Shown: positions 25,728-35,002, numbered from the stretch's first letter. The stretch is DNA of 64,000 nt from Marinobacter bohaiensis (GCF_003258515.1 NZ_QGEH01000001.1:310001-374000); one strand, 5' to 3'. Notes: generated by a model not told the origin, from the letters alone. Numbers and translations: made by a program.

Positions 25728-26999
25728 CTAGGCAATGACCCCGGACTGTATCAGAGCCTCTATGGTCGATTTATCCATGTGCAGTTCATCCTGCAACAAT
25801 GCTCGTGTATTGGCGCCCAGATGGGGCGGCGCTGACCGATAAGCTGCAGGTGTAGCACTGAACTTTGCCGGATAGGCGACCGTCGGGATCTCATAGCCGT
25901 CGCTCCGCTTCATGGGGACGACCATATCGCGGGCAATGACCTGGGGATCGTCAAACACTTCCGGGATTGTGTTGATGGGTCCGCAGGGTACCCCGGCCGC
26001 CTCCAGCAGACTGATAATCCGTTCGCGAGAGAAGTGTGCAAGCCGGTCTTCGAGCCGGTCTTCGAGTAGGTCACGGTTGTCCACGCGGTCGGCGTTGGTC
26101 AGGAAACGTGGGTCGCGGGCAACAGCAGTGAGCTCCAGTACGTCGCACAACGAGCGGAACTGGCGGTCGTTGCCGCAGGCGATAATGACATGGCCGTCCT
26201 GTACCGGGTACGCGCGGTAGGGCACCAAGTTGGGATGGTTGTTGCCCATTGGCTTCGGTGTGCGTTTTCCGACCAGCCAGTTGGAGCCCTGATTGGCGAG
26301 CATGGCCACCTGGCAATCGAACAGGGAACAGTCGATATGCTGGCCTTCGCCGGTTTGCTCCCGGCTGGCGATGGCGGCCAGGATCGAGGTCGCGGCATAC
26401 ATGCCGGTGAATTCGTCGGTAATGGCGACACCCGTCTTCAAGGGTTCGGCGCGCTGGGTTTCGGTCTCCGGCTGTCCGGTGATACTCATCAGTCCGCCCA
26501 TCCCCTGGATCAGGAAGTCGTAGCCGGCACGGCTGGCGTAGGGGCCGGTCTGGCCGAAACCGGTGATGGAGCAATACACCAGGCGCGGATTCTCTTTACG
26601 CAGGCTGGCGTAATCCAGCCCGTACTTTTTCAGCCCGCCCACCTTGAAGTTCTCCACCAGGATGTCGGCGGAACGGGCGAGCTTGCGAACCAGCTCCGCG
26701 CCTTCGGGCCTGGAAAAGTCAACGCAGACGGATTCCTTGTTGCGGTTGCAGCAGGTGAAGTAGGCCGCGTCGGAGGCTTCAACGCCGTCATCGTCGGCTT
26801 CGCGGGTCAGGAATGGCGGCCCCCAGCGGCGGGTATCGTCGCCTGTCAGGCTCTCGACCTTGATCACCCGGGCGCCCAGGTCCGCCAGGATCTGTGTCGT
26901 CCACGGACCGGCCAGGATACGGCTGAGGTCAAGGACCGTCAGATGACTCAGTGGGCCGGGGACAGGGGTATCGGAATCGCGGGATGCATCTACGGACAT
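25728..26999 (-). CDS. Class III CoA-transferase (CaiB/BaiF), probable succinyl-CoA:glutarate CoA-transferase
   Basis: The 423-aa enzyme moves CoA between acyl groups through an Asp-bound intermediate. Family features are LSRILAGPWTTQILADLGARVIKVE near the N-terminus, FKVGGLKKYGLDYASLRKENPRLVYCSITGFGQTGPYA, and GYDFLIQGMGG, which contains the conserved Asp. It lies 80 bp downstream of a glutaryl-CoA dehydrogenase on the same strand, the usual pairing for glutarate activation. GGAGG lies 9 nt before the ATG. The glutarate assignment rests on context. The family alone supports only CoA-transferase. Confidence 0.85.
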   Translation of the reverse strand: MSVDASRDSDTPVPGPLSHLTVLDLSRILAGPWTTQILADLGARVIKVESLTGDDTRRWGPPFLTREADDDGVEASDAAYFTCCNRNKESVCVDFSRPEGAELVRKLARSADILVENFKVGGLKKYGLDYASLRKENPRLVYCSITGFGQTGPYASRAGYDFLIQGMGGLMSITGQPETETQRAEPLKTGVAITDEFTGMYAATSILAAIASREQTGEGQHIDCSLFDCQVAMLANQGSNWLVGKRTPKPMGNNHPNLVPYRAYPVQDGHVIIACGNDRQFRSLCDVLELTAVARDPRFLTNADRVDNRDLLEDRLEDRLAHFSRERIISLLEAAGVPCGPINTIPEVFDDPQVIARDMVVPMKRSDGYEIPTVAYPAKFSATPAAYRSAPPHLGANTRALLQDELHMDKSTIEALIQSGVIA

Positions 27000-27079
27000 G
27001 AAAGCTTTCCTCCATCGCAGGCAGAGGGATAAGCGCCCGTGCCGGTTGGCCCGGGCGCTGTAGGAAGGGTAAGGGCCGC

Positions 27080-28267
27080 TTAGCCGGTAAACGCCTGGAT
27101 GCCGGTCTGGGCACGTCCCAGGATCAGGGCGTGTACGTCGTGGGTGCCCTCGTAGGTGTTGACCGCTTCCAGGTTCACCATGTGGCGGATTACGCCGTAC
27201 TCATCGGACACACCATTACCGCCGAGCATGTCGCGGGCGGTGCGGGCGATGTCCAGCGCCTTGCCGCAGGAATTGCGCTTCATCAGTGAGGTGATTTCCA
27301 CCGCGGCTTTGTCTTCATCCTTCATGCGACCGAGACGCAGGCAGCCCTGCAGGCCCAGCGTGATTTCCGTCTGCATGTCCGCCAGTTTCTTCTGGATCAA
27401 CTGGTTGGCGGCCAGCGGGCGGCCGAACTGCTTGCGATCCAGTACGTACTGGCGGGCCGCGGTCCAGCAGAATTCGGCGGCACCGAGGGCGCCCCAGGCG
27501 ATGCCGTAGCGTGCAGAGTTCAGGCAGGTGAACGGGCCACGCAGGCCAGTGACCTCCGGGAACATGTTCTCTTCCGGCACGAAGACTTCGTCCATCACAA
27601 TCTCGCCGGTAATGGACGCACGCAGGCTCACCTTGCCGTGGATCGCCGGGGCGCTCAGGCCTTTCATGCCCTTGTCCAGGATGAAACCGCGGATCTTGCC
27701 ATCCTCGGTCTTGGCCCAGACCACGAAGACGTCAGCGATCGGGCTGTTGGTGATCCAGATCTTGCTGCCGCTGAGCTTGTAGCCGCCGTCCACTTTCTTG
27801 GCGCGGGTTTCCATGCTGCCGGGGTCGGAACCGTGGTTGGGTTCGGTCAGGCCGAAACAGCCGATCCATTCGCCGCTGGCCAGCTTGGGCAGGTATTTCT
27901 GCTTCTGCTCTTCCGAGCCGAACTCGTTGATCGGCACCATCACCAGGGACGACTGCACGCTCATCATGGAACGATACCCGGAATCCACACGCTCCACTTC
28001 GCGGGCAATCAGGCCGTAGGACACGTAGTTGAGGCCGGCACCGCCGTACTGTTCGGGAATGGTGGCGCCCAGCAGGCCCAGTTCGCCCATTTCCCGGAAG
28101 ATCTCGGGGTCGGTCTTCTCGTGGCGGAAGGCTTCCAGGACGCGGGTGGCCAGTTTGTCCTGGGCGTAGTTGTGGGCGGTATCCCGCACCATGCGTTCTT
28201 CTTCCTCAAGCTGATCGTCCAGCAGCAGGGGACTGTACCAGTCAAACTCGGCGTTGGGGCGGCTCAT
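27080..28267 (-). CDS. gcdH: Glutaryl-CoA dehydrogenase
   Basis: This FAD enzyme of lysine/tryptophan/glutarate breakdown oxidises and decarboxylates glutaryl-CoA to crotonyl-CoA. The 395-aa length, [33 protein letters not shown] and the C-terminal [20 protein letters not shown], with the catalytic Glu of TYEGT, are diagnostic for GcdH within the acyl-CoA dehydrogenases. It is divergent from a GcdR-like LysR gene. GAGG lies about 10 nt before the ATG. Confidence 0.95.
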   Translation of the reverse strand: MSRPNAEFDWYSPLLLDDQLEEEERMVRDTAHNYAQDKLATRVLEAFRHEKTDPEIFREMGELGLLGATIPEQYGGAGLNYVSYGLIAREVERVDSGYRSMMSVQSSLVMVPINEFGSEEQKQKYLPKLASGEWIGCFGLTEPNHGSDPGSMETRAKKVDGGYKLSGSKIWITNSPIADVFVVWAKTEDGKIRGFILDKGMKGLSAPAIHGKVSLRASITGEIVMDEVFVPEENMFPEVTGLRGPFTCLNSARYGIAWGALGAAEFCWTAARQYVLDRKQFGRPLAANQLIQKKLADMQTEITLGLQGCLRLGRMKDEDKAAVEITSLMKRNSCGKALDIARTARDMLGGNGVSDEYGVIRHMVNLEAVNTYEGTHDVHALILGRAQTGIQAFTG

Positions 28268-28460
28268 TATTCGGTAACCTCACATTTAGAGTTGTTGGAG
28301 ATGTATCTCGCAGTGCGGGAGCGCGCTTTATTATTGGTTCAGGGAATAGTAGTGAATCGACGAGGATTGACTCAAACGATAATATTTCATTTCATTGTGC
28401 AAAAAACTCATTTCATAAATTCAGGTTGCAGAGCGTGTATCGCTCGCCGGGAGCCATATC

Positions 28461-29360
28461 ATGCGCCGTAAGGTGCCCAGTACGACGGTCCTGATGGGGT
28501 TCGAAGCCGCGGCGCGTCACGTCAGCTTCACCGAAGCGGCGCAGGAGCTGTCGCTGACCCAGAGCGCCATCTGCCGCCAGATCGCCTCGCTCGAGGAGTT
28601 CCTCGGCGTCAAGCTGTTCCGCCGTGGCCGCCAGGGCGTGCGGTTGACGGACGCCGGTTACAATTATCATCGCCTGGTTGCCCAGCGGCTCAATGAGATC
28701 GAGCGCGACACGCTCTCCGTCATGGGGAATCACGGCACTGAAAACGCCCTTGAGCTGGCGGTGGTGCCGACGTTCGGCACTCGCTGGTTGATCCCGAGGC
28801 TGCGCCGATTCAAAACGCTTTACCCCAACATCACTGTCAACATGACCAACAAAACCCGGCCCTTCCTGTTTTCGGATACACCATTCGATGCAGCCATCTA
28901 TTTTGGCGATGGCAACTGGTCGGGGACGCGGACGACCCTATTCATGCACGAGCGGCCTGTTCCGGTTTGCAGCCCCGATCTGATCGCCCCCAAGAAGGCG
29001 CTAGCCTATGATGAGATCCTGAGTTACCCCTTGTTGCAGCAAACCACGCGACCGTATGCGTGGCGGGAGTGGTTCCGTTCGCTCGACATGCGTGTGGAAC
29101 GGGATATGTCCGGCCAACGCTACGAGTTGTTCACAATGCTGGCCGAGGCGGCTTCTCATGGTATGGGGATCGCGCTGATCCCGCCGTTCCTGATCGAACG
29201 GGAACTGGCCTCCGGGCAATTGGTTGTTCCGGTGTCGCACAGTTTCCAGAGCCGGGGCGGTTACTATTTCGCGTTGCCCGACCACCGCAAGGACGACGAA
29301 ATCGTTAATCTTTTCAGAGAGTGGGTCCTGAGCGAAGGAGAGCTCGAGAACCTGGCCTGA
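28461..29360 (+). CDS. LysR-type regulator, GcdR-like
   Basis: The 299-aa regulator has an N-terminal LysR winged helix (FTEAAQELSLTQSAICRQIASLEEFLGVKLFRR). Its effector domain has the GcvA/AmpR-like pattern (VVPTFGTRWLIPRLRRF, then GMGIALIPPFLIERELASGQL). It is transcribed away from gcdH, with a 193-bp AT-rich region between them. Glutarate-responsive GcdR proteins have this position in Pseudomonas, so control of gcdH and the CoA-transferase gene is the natural inference. GGGAG precedes the ATG. Confidence 0.87.
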   Translation: MRRKVPSTTVLMGFEAAARHVSFTEAAQELSLTQSAICRQIASLEEFLGVKLFRRGRQGVRLTDAGYNYHRLVAQRLNEIERDTLSVMGNHGTENALELAVVPTFGTRWLIPRLRRFKTLYPNITVNMTNKTRPFLFSDTPFDAAIYFGDGNWSGTRTTLFMHERPVPVCSPDLIAPKKALAYDEILSYPLLQQTTRPYAWREWFRSLDMRVERDMSGQRYELFTMLAEAASHGMGIALIPPFLIERELASGQLVVPVSHSFQSRGGYYFALPDHRKDDEIVNLFREWVLSEGELENLA

Positions 29361-29385
29361 TCGCAGTCTCGTTCGAGAGCGCATT

Positions 29386-30252
29386 ATGAAAATAGATTTC
29401 TTCATTACCCTGCAGAAAGTGATCGAAACCGGCAGTTTTGCCATGGCGGCCAGGGAAGTCCATGTGACACCGAGCGCCGTGAGTATGCAGATCAAGTCGC
29501 TGGAAAAGTACTTTGGTCAGGCGCTGTTTCACCGTACCGGCCAGAACGTCCAGCCGACCCTGTTCGCGCTTGAGCTGAGTACCAACATGGCGCCTGTGGT
29601 CAAGTATCTGGTCAACCTCAAGAACGGTAACGCCAGCTTTCTGGAGGGGAGTATCAAGCTGGGCATTGTGGGGCTGATGCAACCGATCGTTCTTCCGGGG
29701 CTGTTCATGAAATTACGTGAGCGGGGTCATAAAATCACGATCAACTGCATACCGGGACGTTCCCAGAAGCTGATCGAGTCGGTGAAAACGGGCGAGCTGG
29801 ACGGTGCGGTTGTGGCTGAGCCGGAAATGGCCCGGCGAAAGCAGCTCGAGTGGAATTTGATCCGTGACGAACCCTTCTATCTGATTACGCCTGAAGCGGT
29901 AATCTACGACGGGGATCCGTCGACTCTGGCGGAACTCCCCTGGGTTGGTTATGATCGTGCTTCCATGCTGGGCAAGCTTTCCCGCAAGATCGCCGACGAA
30001 TATTTCCAGGCTCCGGCTCCGGCGATTGAGTTGCAGTCACTCCAGGCAGTAACCGCCATGGTGTCCTCAGGATTCGGCGCCGCGGTGGTTATCGTCCCCG
30101 ACGGTGATATGGACGCTTTGGCGGGGGTTAACGTTTTTCCGCTGGATGACGCCGCACCGACCATTCGTTTCTCTCTGGTCACGAGAAAGGTCGAAAGTCG
30201 CAATGTGATGCTTGAGGAGGTGCGCCGGTGCATTCTACCGGCGACGAAGTAG
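29386..30252 (+). CDS. LysR-type regulator of unknown target
   Basis: The 288-aa protein has the LysR HTH (SFAMAAREVHVTPSAVSMQIKSLEKYFGQALFHRT) and a shorter, divergent effector domain beginning SIKLGIVGLMQPIVLPG. It starts 25 bp after the GcdR-like gene on the same strand and ends 4 bp before the convergent crotonase gene. It may have arisen as a second regulator of the same catabolic block. No separate promoter feature was recognised. Confidence 0.85.
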   Translation: MKIDFFITLQKVIETGSFAMAAREVHVTPSAVSMQIKSLEKYFGQALFHRTGQNVQPTLFALELSTNMAPVVKYLVNLKNGNASFLEGSIKLGIVGLMQPIVLPGLFMKLRERGHKITINCIPGRSQKLIESVKTGELDGAVVAEPEMARRKQLEWNLIRDEPFYLITPEAVIYDGDPSTLAELPWVGYDRASMLGKLSRKIADEYFQAPAPAIELQSLQAVTAMVSSGFGAAVVIVPDGDMDALAGVNVFPLDDAAPTIRFSLVTRKVESRNVMLEEVRRCILPATK

Positions 30253-30256
30253 GGCA

Positions 30257-31042
30257 CTACGTTTCCTCAAACCGCCCATGCCGGCCGGCACCTCCGGCAA
30301 AGCGCTCGGCGCCGGCCAGGGCTTCCTCGAAAACCACCGGGTAGCCGCCGGCACCTTCCAGTTGCAGGGCTTCGGCCAGGGACAGGTCCCACTGCGCGCA
30401 GGCGGACGCGCGATCCACGTTGAGGCAGCGCTGGGGAAAACGGGCGATGTCGCGGGCCAGCGTTTCGGCGGCTTCCCGACTCGTGCCGTCGGCCACCACC
30501 CGGTTGGCCAGCCCCATCTGCTGCGCTTCGTCCGCGTCCACCGGACGACCGGTCAGGATCATGTCCATGGCCCGGGAATGGCCGATCAGTCGGGGCAGGC
30601 GCACCGTGCCACCGTCGATCAGTGGCACACCCCAGCGCCGGCAGAATACGCCGAACACGGCCGAACGCTCCGCCACCCGCAGGTCGCACATCAACGCCAG
30701 TTCCAGACCGCCCGCCACGGCGTGACCACTCACCGCCGCAATGACCGGTTTGGAGAAACGCATGCGGGTCGGCCCCATGGGGCCCGGGCCAGTGCCTTCC
30801 GGCTCGATCTCGTTCCGCCTTTGCGGGTCGCCCATGGCCGCCAGATCCGCGCCCGCGCAGAAAGTGCCGCCGGCGCCCCAGAGCACCGCGACGTGCCAGG
30901 CGTCGTTGGCTTCGAACGACTCGAACGCTTGGCGCAGTTGGTTGGCGGTGGGGCCGTCCACCGCGTTCCGGCATTCAGGGCGATGGAGGACGATGGTGCA
31001 GACCGGGCCCTGGCCCTCAATGGTCACGGCGTTGCTGTTCAC
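30257..31042 (-). CDS. Enoyl-CoA hydratase/isomerase family protein (crotonase fold)
   Basis: The 261-aa crotonase has the oxyanion-hole segments GGTFCAGADLAAM (near 60-70) and AVSGHAVAGGLELALMCDLRVA (near 104-125), with FGVFCRRWGVPLIDGGTVRLPRLIG downstream. The Glu of GGLELAL is present. The second catalytic Glu seen in true hydratases is replaced by an Asp/Gly-rich DGGT region, so specificity is uncertain. The start is GTG at 31042 with AGGA 8 nt upstream. It stands alone between a convergent LysR gene and a divergent ParD-like gene. Confidence 0.85.
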   Translation of the reverse strand: MNSNAVTIEGQGPVCTIVLHRPECRNAVDGPTANQLRQAFESFEANDAWHVAVLWGAGGTFCAGADLAAMGDPQRRNEIEPEGTGPGPMGPTRMRFSKPVIAAVSGHAVAGGLELALMCDLRVAERSAVFGVFCRRWGVPLIDGGTVRLPRLIGHSRAMDMILTGRPVDADEAQQMGLANRVVADGTSREAAETLARDIARFPQRCLNVDRASACAQWDLSLAEALQLEGAGGYPVVFEEALAGAERFAGGAGRHGRFEET

Positions 31043-31196
31043 GGGTGGTTTCCTCTTGTTGTCGTTGTCGTTGTTGGAAATGTGGGAATGTCAAAAGGAT
31101 AGCGCTTGGTGGCCCGTCCGCGAGAGCCCGTATTGCCGACACAGGATCCGGTCGTTAGTATGCGTTCAATCTATGAATCGTATACGGAGCGTATCA

Positions 31197-31463
31197 GTGG
31201 GTATCGTCAAGATCTCGGAACAGATGCATGAGAACCTGCGGGTCGCCAGCGGGGCCCTGTGTCGGTCCATCAACGCCCAGGCCGAGCACTGGATGCGGGT
31301 GGGCATGCTGGCGGAGCTCTATCCGGAGCTGACCCATCACGACATCAGCCGGATGCTGGTGCGGGCCGAGCGTGCGGGCGGGCTGGATATGGCGTCGCTG
31401 CTGGGTTCCGATACCGATTCATCCCAGCCGGAACCCATTGCGGCCGCAGGAGGCCAGTCATGA
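31197..31463 (+). CDS. ParD-like small protein (PF11903 type), upstream of methionine aminopeptidase
   Basis: The 88-aa protein starts at GTG 31197 with GGAG 8 nt upstream and runs in frame to a TGA that overlaps the next gene as ATGA. VKISEQMHENLRVASGALCRSINAQAEHWMRVGMLAEL resembles the ribbon-helix-helix 'ParD-like' antitoxin family. No ParE-like toxin is next to it. Its coupled neighbour is a methionine aminopeptidase, a pairing seen in other Proteobacteria. It could be a small autoregulator of the map gene rather than part of a toxin-antitoxin pair. Confidence 0.72.
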   Translation: MGIVKISEQMHENLRVASGALCRSINAQAEHWMRVGMLAELYPELTHHDISRMLVRAERAGGLDMASLLGSDTDSSQPEPIAAAGGQS

Positions 31464-32251
31464 CGTCGAACATCAAGATCCACTCGCCGGAAGACATCGA
31501 GAAGTCCCGGGCCGCCGCGCAACTGGCTGCGGAGGTCCTGGCCATGATCACGCCTTACGTGCAGCCGGGGGTGACCACCGACGAGCTGGATCGCATCTGC
31601 CACGATCACATCGTCAACGTACAGAAAGCCATCCCCGGCAACATCGGGTACCACGGCTTTCCCAAGACCGTCTGCGCCTCCGTTAACCATGTGGTGTGCC
31701 ACGGCATTCCGTCGGATAAGCGCCTGAAGAAAGGCGACATCGTCAACATCGACATCGCGGTAGTGAAGGACGGCTGGTACGGCGACACCAGTCGCATGTA
31801 TTTCGTCGGCGAGCCCAAGCCCCATGTACGGCGCCTGGTGGATGTTACCTACGAGGCCATGTGCGCGGGCATCCGCACCGTGCGCCCGGGCGCGACCCTG
31901 GGGGACATCGGTCACGCCATCCAGACGGTGGCGGAAGACGCCGGTTTCAGCATCGTGCGCGAGTACTGCGGCCACGGCGTGGGGCAGGTGTATCACGACG
32001 AGCCGCAGATCCTGCACTACGGCACCCCGGGCAAGGGCCTGGCGCTGAAGCCGGGGATGATCTTTACCATCGAACCCATGGTCAACCTGGGCCGTCGCCA
32101 TGTGCGCACCCTGCGCGACGACTGGACCGTAGTCACCCGCGACCGCTCCCTGTCGGCCCAGTGGGAACACATGGTGGCGGTGACCGAGACCGGTTTCGAC
32201 GTGCTGTCCCAGTGGCCGGACAACCCGGACCAGAGCCTGATCGCGGCCTGA
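31460..32251 (+). CDS. map: Type I methionine aminopeptidase
   Basis: The 263-aa metalloprotease removes N-terminal Met. The metal-binding residues are visible in HGIPSD, NIDIAVVKDGWYGDTSRMYF (two Asp), YCGHGVGQVYHDEP (His), FTIEPMV (Glu) and WEHMVAVTETG (Glu). GGAGG lies 6 nt before the ATG at 31460, which overlaps the stop of the ParD-like gene. It is not beside rpsB-tsf, where the housekeeping map usually sits, so it is likely a second, specialised copy. That would be confirmed only by the rest of the genome. Confidence 0.93.
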   Translation: MTSNIKIHSPEDIEKSRAAAQLAAEVLAMITPYVQPGVTTDELDRICHDHIVNVQKAIPGNIGYHGFPKTVCASVNHVVCHGIPSDKRLKKGDIVNIDIAVVKDGWYGDTSRMYFVGEPKPHVRRLVDVTYEAMCAGIRTVRPGATLGDIGHAIQTVAEDAGFSIVREYCGHGVGQVYHDEPQILHYGTPGKGLALKPGMIFTIEPMVNLGRRHVRTLRDDWTVVTRDRSLSAQWEHMVAVTETGFDVLSQWPDNPDQSLIAA

Positions 32252-32379
32252 AGCAGGCGCTGGCAACAAGAAGGCAGGAATGGGCAAGTTGCCCACCTTG
32301 ATCCTGCCGGGCCGCGTCGCCAAGTCTGTGGCATCGACCGGATGGTTCGGTCGCACACGGCGAAGGAGGATTGCGAATC

Positions 32380-33393
32380 ATGAAGAGCATGGTATTGAAC
32401 GCCCCGGGCGGGCTGGATCGTATTGAACTGGCTGAATCCAACGATCCCGGCACACCAGGCCCGGGCGAGATCCGCGTCGCCATCAAGGCCAGCTCGCTCA
32501 ACTTCCACGACCTGCTGGTGGCCCAGGGGAACATTCCCGCCGACGACAGGCGCGTGCTGATGTCCGACGGAGCAGGCGTGGTGGAAGACGTGGGTGAGGG
32601 CGTGACGGAATTCCGCGTGGGGGATCATGTCGTGTCCGGCTTCTTCCCACAATGGCCGGACGGCGCTCCCAATCCGCAGGTGGGTAACTTTGCCGGTACG
32701 CCGGGCGACGGGATCGACGGCTTTGCCTCCACCCACGTGGTGCGTGCGGCCACCGCGTTCACCCATGCGCCCGAGGGCTGGAGCCACGCTGAAGCCGCCA
32801 CCATCACCACCGCGGGCCTGACGGCCTGGCGCGCCCTGGTGGTGGACGGCCAGCTCAAGGCCGGCGACACGGTGCTGACGCTGGGGACCGGCGGCGTGTC
32901 GATTGCCGCGTTGCAGATCGCCAAGGCGATGGGCGCCCGGGTGATCAGCACGTCGTCGTCCGATGACAAGCTGGCGCGCGTTCGCGAACTGGGTGCCGAC
33001 GAGGTGATCAACTACCGCGACGAGCCCGAGTGGGGCCGGAAAGTCCTGGAGCTGACCTGTGGCCGCGGCGTGGATCACATCGTCGAAGTGGGCGGCCCCG
33101 GCACGCTGGCGCAGTCCTTCCAGGCGATTCGAGTGGGCGGTCACATCTCCCTGATAGGCGTCCTCACCGGTCGCCAGGGCGATATCCCCACCGGCCTGCT
33201 GATGGCCAAGCAGGCGCGCCTGCAGGGGCTGATCGTCGGCAGTCGGCGTGATCAGCAGGACTACGTGACGGCGCTCAACCAGACCGGCATCCGCCCGGTC
33301 ATCGACCGGACCTTCCCGTTCGCGGAGCTGGCGGACGCCTTCCGTCACCAGGAAAGCGGCAGCCACTTCGGCAAGATTGCCGTCGAGTGGTAA
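32380..33393 (+). CDS. Zinc-type alcohol dehydrogenase-like NAD(P)-dependent oxidoreductase
   Basis: The 337-aa medium-chain dehydrogenase/reductase has an N-terminal GroES-like domain (KASSLNFHDLLVAQG, SDGAGVVEDVGEGV) and a Rossmann domain with TLGTGGVSIAALQIAKAMGARVISTSSSD. The catalytic-zinc Cys/His set of classical ADH is not clear, so it fits the quinone-oxidoreductase-like branch. The substrate is unknown. ATG 32380 is chosen because AGGAGG is about 9 nt upstream. A TTG at 32371 lies next to that site and is too close to it. Confidence 0.85.
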   Translation: MKSMVLNAPGGLDRIELAESNDPGTPGPGEIRVAIKASSLNFHDLLVAQGNIPADDRRVLMSDGAGVVEDVGEGVTEFRVGDHVVSGFFPQWPDGAPNPQVGNFAGTPGDGIDGFASTHVVRAATAFTHAPEGWSHAEAATITTAGLTAWRALVVDGQLKAGDTVLTLGTGGVSIAALQIAKAMGARVISTSSSDDKLARVRELGADEVINYRDEPEWGRKVLELTCGRGVDHIVEVGGPGTLAQSFQAIRVGGHISLIGVLTGRQGDIPTGLLMAKQARLQGLIVGSRRDQQDYVTALNQTGIRPVIDRTFPFAELADAFRHQESGSHFGKIAVEW

Positions 33394-33396
33394 GCC

Positions 33397-33424
33397 GGCT
33401 GGCGCCCCGTCCGGGGCGCCAGCC
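33397..33424. terminator. Strong hairpin after the dehydrogenase gene
   Basis: GGCTGGCGCCCC and GGGGCGCCAGCC pair over 12 bp around a GTCC tetraloop, starting 3 bp after the stop codon. No T-run follows, so it may act as a transcript-stabilising or Rho-assisted end. Confidence 0.5.
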
Positions 33425-33523
33425 TCGAACCGGGTTTCGCACCGCCCTGTCCCGATGCCCTCCGGGTGATCGTCTGCGATAGTCGCCCAATCACGTAGAT
33501 ACACGAACGATCCGGCCCACTAC

Positions 33524-33568
33524 AATGGCGTACTGCCATTCGCGCCCTCATCAGTAGTGTTCTACTGA
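33524..33568. promoter_or_regulatory. Two dyads upstream of the MFS gene
   Basis: AATGGC-N5-GCCATT (33524-33540) and TCAGTAG-TGTT-CTACTGA (33551-33568) are both perfect inverted repeats, 40-85 bp before the MFS start. They may be operators for an efflux regulator encoded elsewhere. The second could also be a leader hairpin. Confidence 0.35.
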
Positions 33569-33607
33569 CAGGAGGCGCCAGTCACCCGCGCAAGGACCCC
33601 ATTATCG

Positions 33608-34834
33608 ATGACGACGGAAGCCACCCCCGCCCCGGACCACCCGGTTGCCCCGAACGCGTTGCGAAATCTGGTCGTGGTGAGCCTGTGCCTGACCGCAGCG
33701 ATCCTGGCCAACACCATGCTGGTGCTGGCCGTGCCGTTCAAGGCGATCGAGCTGGGTGTGGGGCCGTCGCTGGTGGGGGTGATCATTTCCGCGCCGTATG
33801 TGCTGCCCATGCTGCTGGCCATCCCGATGGGCGGTCTGGTGTCGCGGATCGGCTGCCAGAAGATGATCATCGCCGGGGCGCTGGGCATGGCGGCGGGCCC
33901 GGGCGTTACGCTGCTGCTGCCGTCGGTGCCGAGTCTGTTCGCTACCCAGGCCATTGTTGGTCTGGCCAACATGGTACTGATCATCTCGGCGCAGACCGTG
34001 GTTTCCAGCCTGGCCAGCGGCAAGCGGCTGGAACAGTTCTTTGGCTGGTACACCACCTGCCTGTCCGGCGGGCAACTGCTGGGGCCGATCCTGTCCGGGT
34101 TCCTGATCGATCATTTCTCGGTGAACGCGTCCCTGACGGCCATCGTGTTCGTGCCCCTGATCTCCGCCGTCGGCGCGCTGTTCTTTTCCCGGGAGGTCCG
34201 CCGCAGCGGCAAGGCGGCGCGGTCGAAAGCCCGCTATCGCGACCAGTGGCGCCTGTTGCGCAGCAACCCCGGCATGCAGACGTCCATCATGCTGACCGTC
34301 ACGGCGCTGTTTGTCCTGAGCATCCACTCCAGCTTCCTGCCGGTGTACCTGGAGTCCCTGTCCCTGGCGGCCAGCTCCATCGGCCTGCTGCTGAGCATCC
34401 GAGCGATTTCCTCCATGGCGGTGAGGCTGGCCATGTCCCGCATCATCGACCTGTGCGGCGGCCGCAATCGCGCCATTCTGATCTGCATCGTGCTCATCAC
34501 CGGCTCGCTGACCGTGACCGGCCTGGCGGGCGAGCACTACGCGCTGCTGGTGGTGCTGGCCATGATCATCGGGGTTGCCGGCGGTATCTCTCAGCCGCTG
34601 TCCATGGTCATCCTCTCGGAAAGCGTCCAGCCCGAACAGCGCCCTGCTTCCATGGCCACCCGCCTGATGGGCAACCGCGGCGCCCAGATGCTGGGGCCGG
34701 TGCTGATCGGCTTCCTGGCGGACGTAGCGAACTTCACCGTGGCGTTTGCGGCGGTGGGGAGCGTGTTGCTGGTGGTGTTTATGGTTTGGGTGGTGCGGTC
34801 TGGGGTGTTTTCGCAGCGTGCGGCCGCACAATAA
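33608..34834 (+). CDS. MFS transporter
   Basis: The 408-aa inner-membrane carrier has twelve predicted helices. The MFS motif-A region is visible as GGLVSRIGCQKMI between TM2 and TM3, and a matching loop RIIDLCGGRNRA lies in the second half. It fits drug/sugar-efflux type carriers, but the substrate is not recognisable. AAGGA lies about 10 nt before the ATG. The gene stands alone, and two dyads precede it. Confidence 0.85.
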   Translation: MTTEATPAPDHPVAPNALRNLVVVSLCLTAAILANTMLVLAVPFKAIELGVGPSLVGVIISAPYVLPMLLAIPMGGLVSRIGCQKMIIAGALGMAAGPGVTLLLPSVPSLFATQAIVGLANMVLIISAQTVVSSLASGKRLEQFFGWYTTCLSGGQLLGPILSGFLIDHFSVNASLTAIVFVPLISAVGALFFSREVRRSGKAARSKARYRDQWRLLRSNPGMQTSIMLTVTALFVLSIHSSFLPVYLESLSLAASSIGLLLSIRAISSMAVRLAMSRIIDLCGGRNRAILICIVLITGSLTVTGLAGEHYALLVVLAMIIGVAGGISQPLSMVILSESVQPEQRPASMATRLMGNRGAQMLGPVLIGFLADVANFTVAFAAVGSVLLVVFMVWVVRSGVFSQRAAAQ

Positions 34835-34949
34835 TCTTCTCTAAAAAATCCAACTAGCGGCCAACTCTTCGGATATTCCGGAAGGTTGGCGTCTCAATTG
34901 AGTTGGTGGCTAATGGGCTGCTCCAGCGGGTGATTGCTCCAGGCTATTT

Positions 34950-35002
34950 TGTTCACTTTTTGTGGTTGTTCATTATTAATGAACAGTGCTATTTTGTGAA
35001 CA
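34950..35002. promoter_or_regulatory. Nested double-dyad operator of the AbiE-type toxin-antitoxin pair
   Basis: An inner dyad TGTTCATT-ATT-AATGAACA (34967-34985) is flanked by outer half-sites TGTTCAC (34950-34956) and GTGAACA (34996-35002). Both pairs share the same centre at 34976, and each outer half-site is exactly 10 nt from the inner one. So TGTTCA repeats every 17 bp on each side. It lies 15-70 bp before the antitoxin gene. AbiEi-type antitoxins are known to repress their own promoter by binding inverted repeats, so this is a strong operator candidate. Confidence 0.7.
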
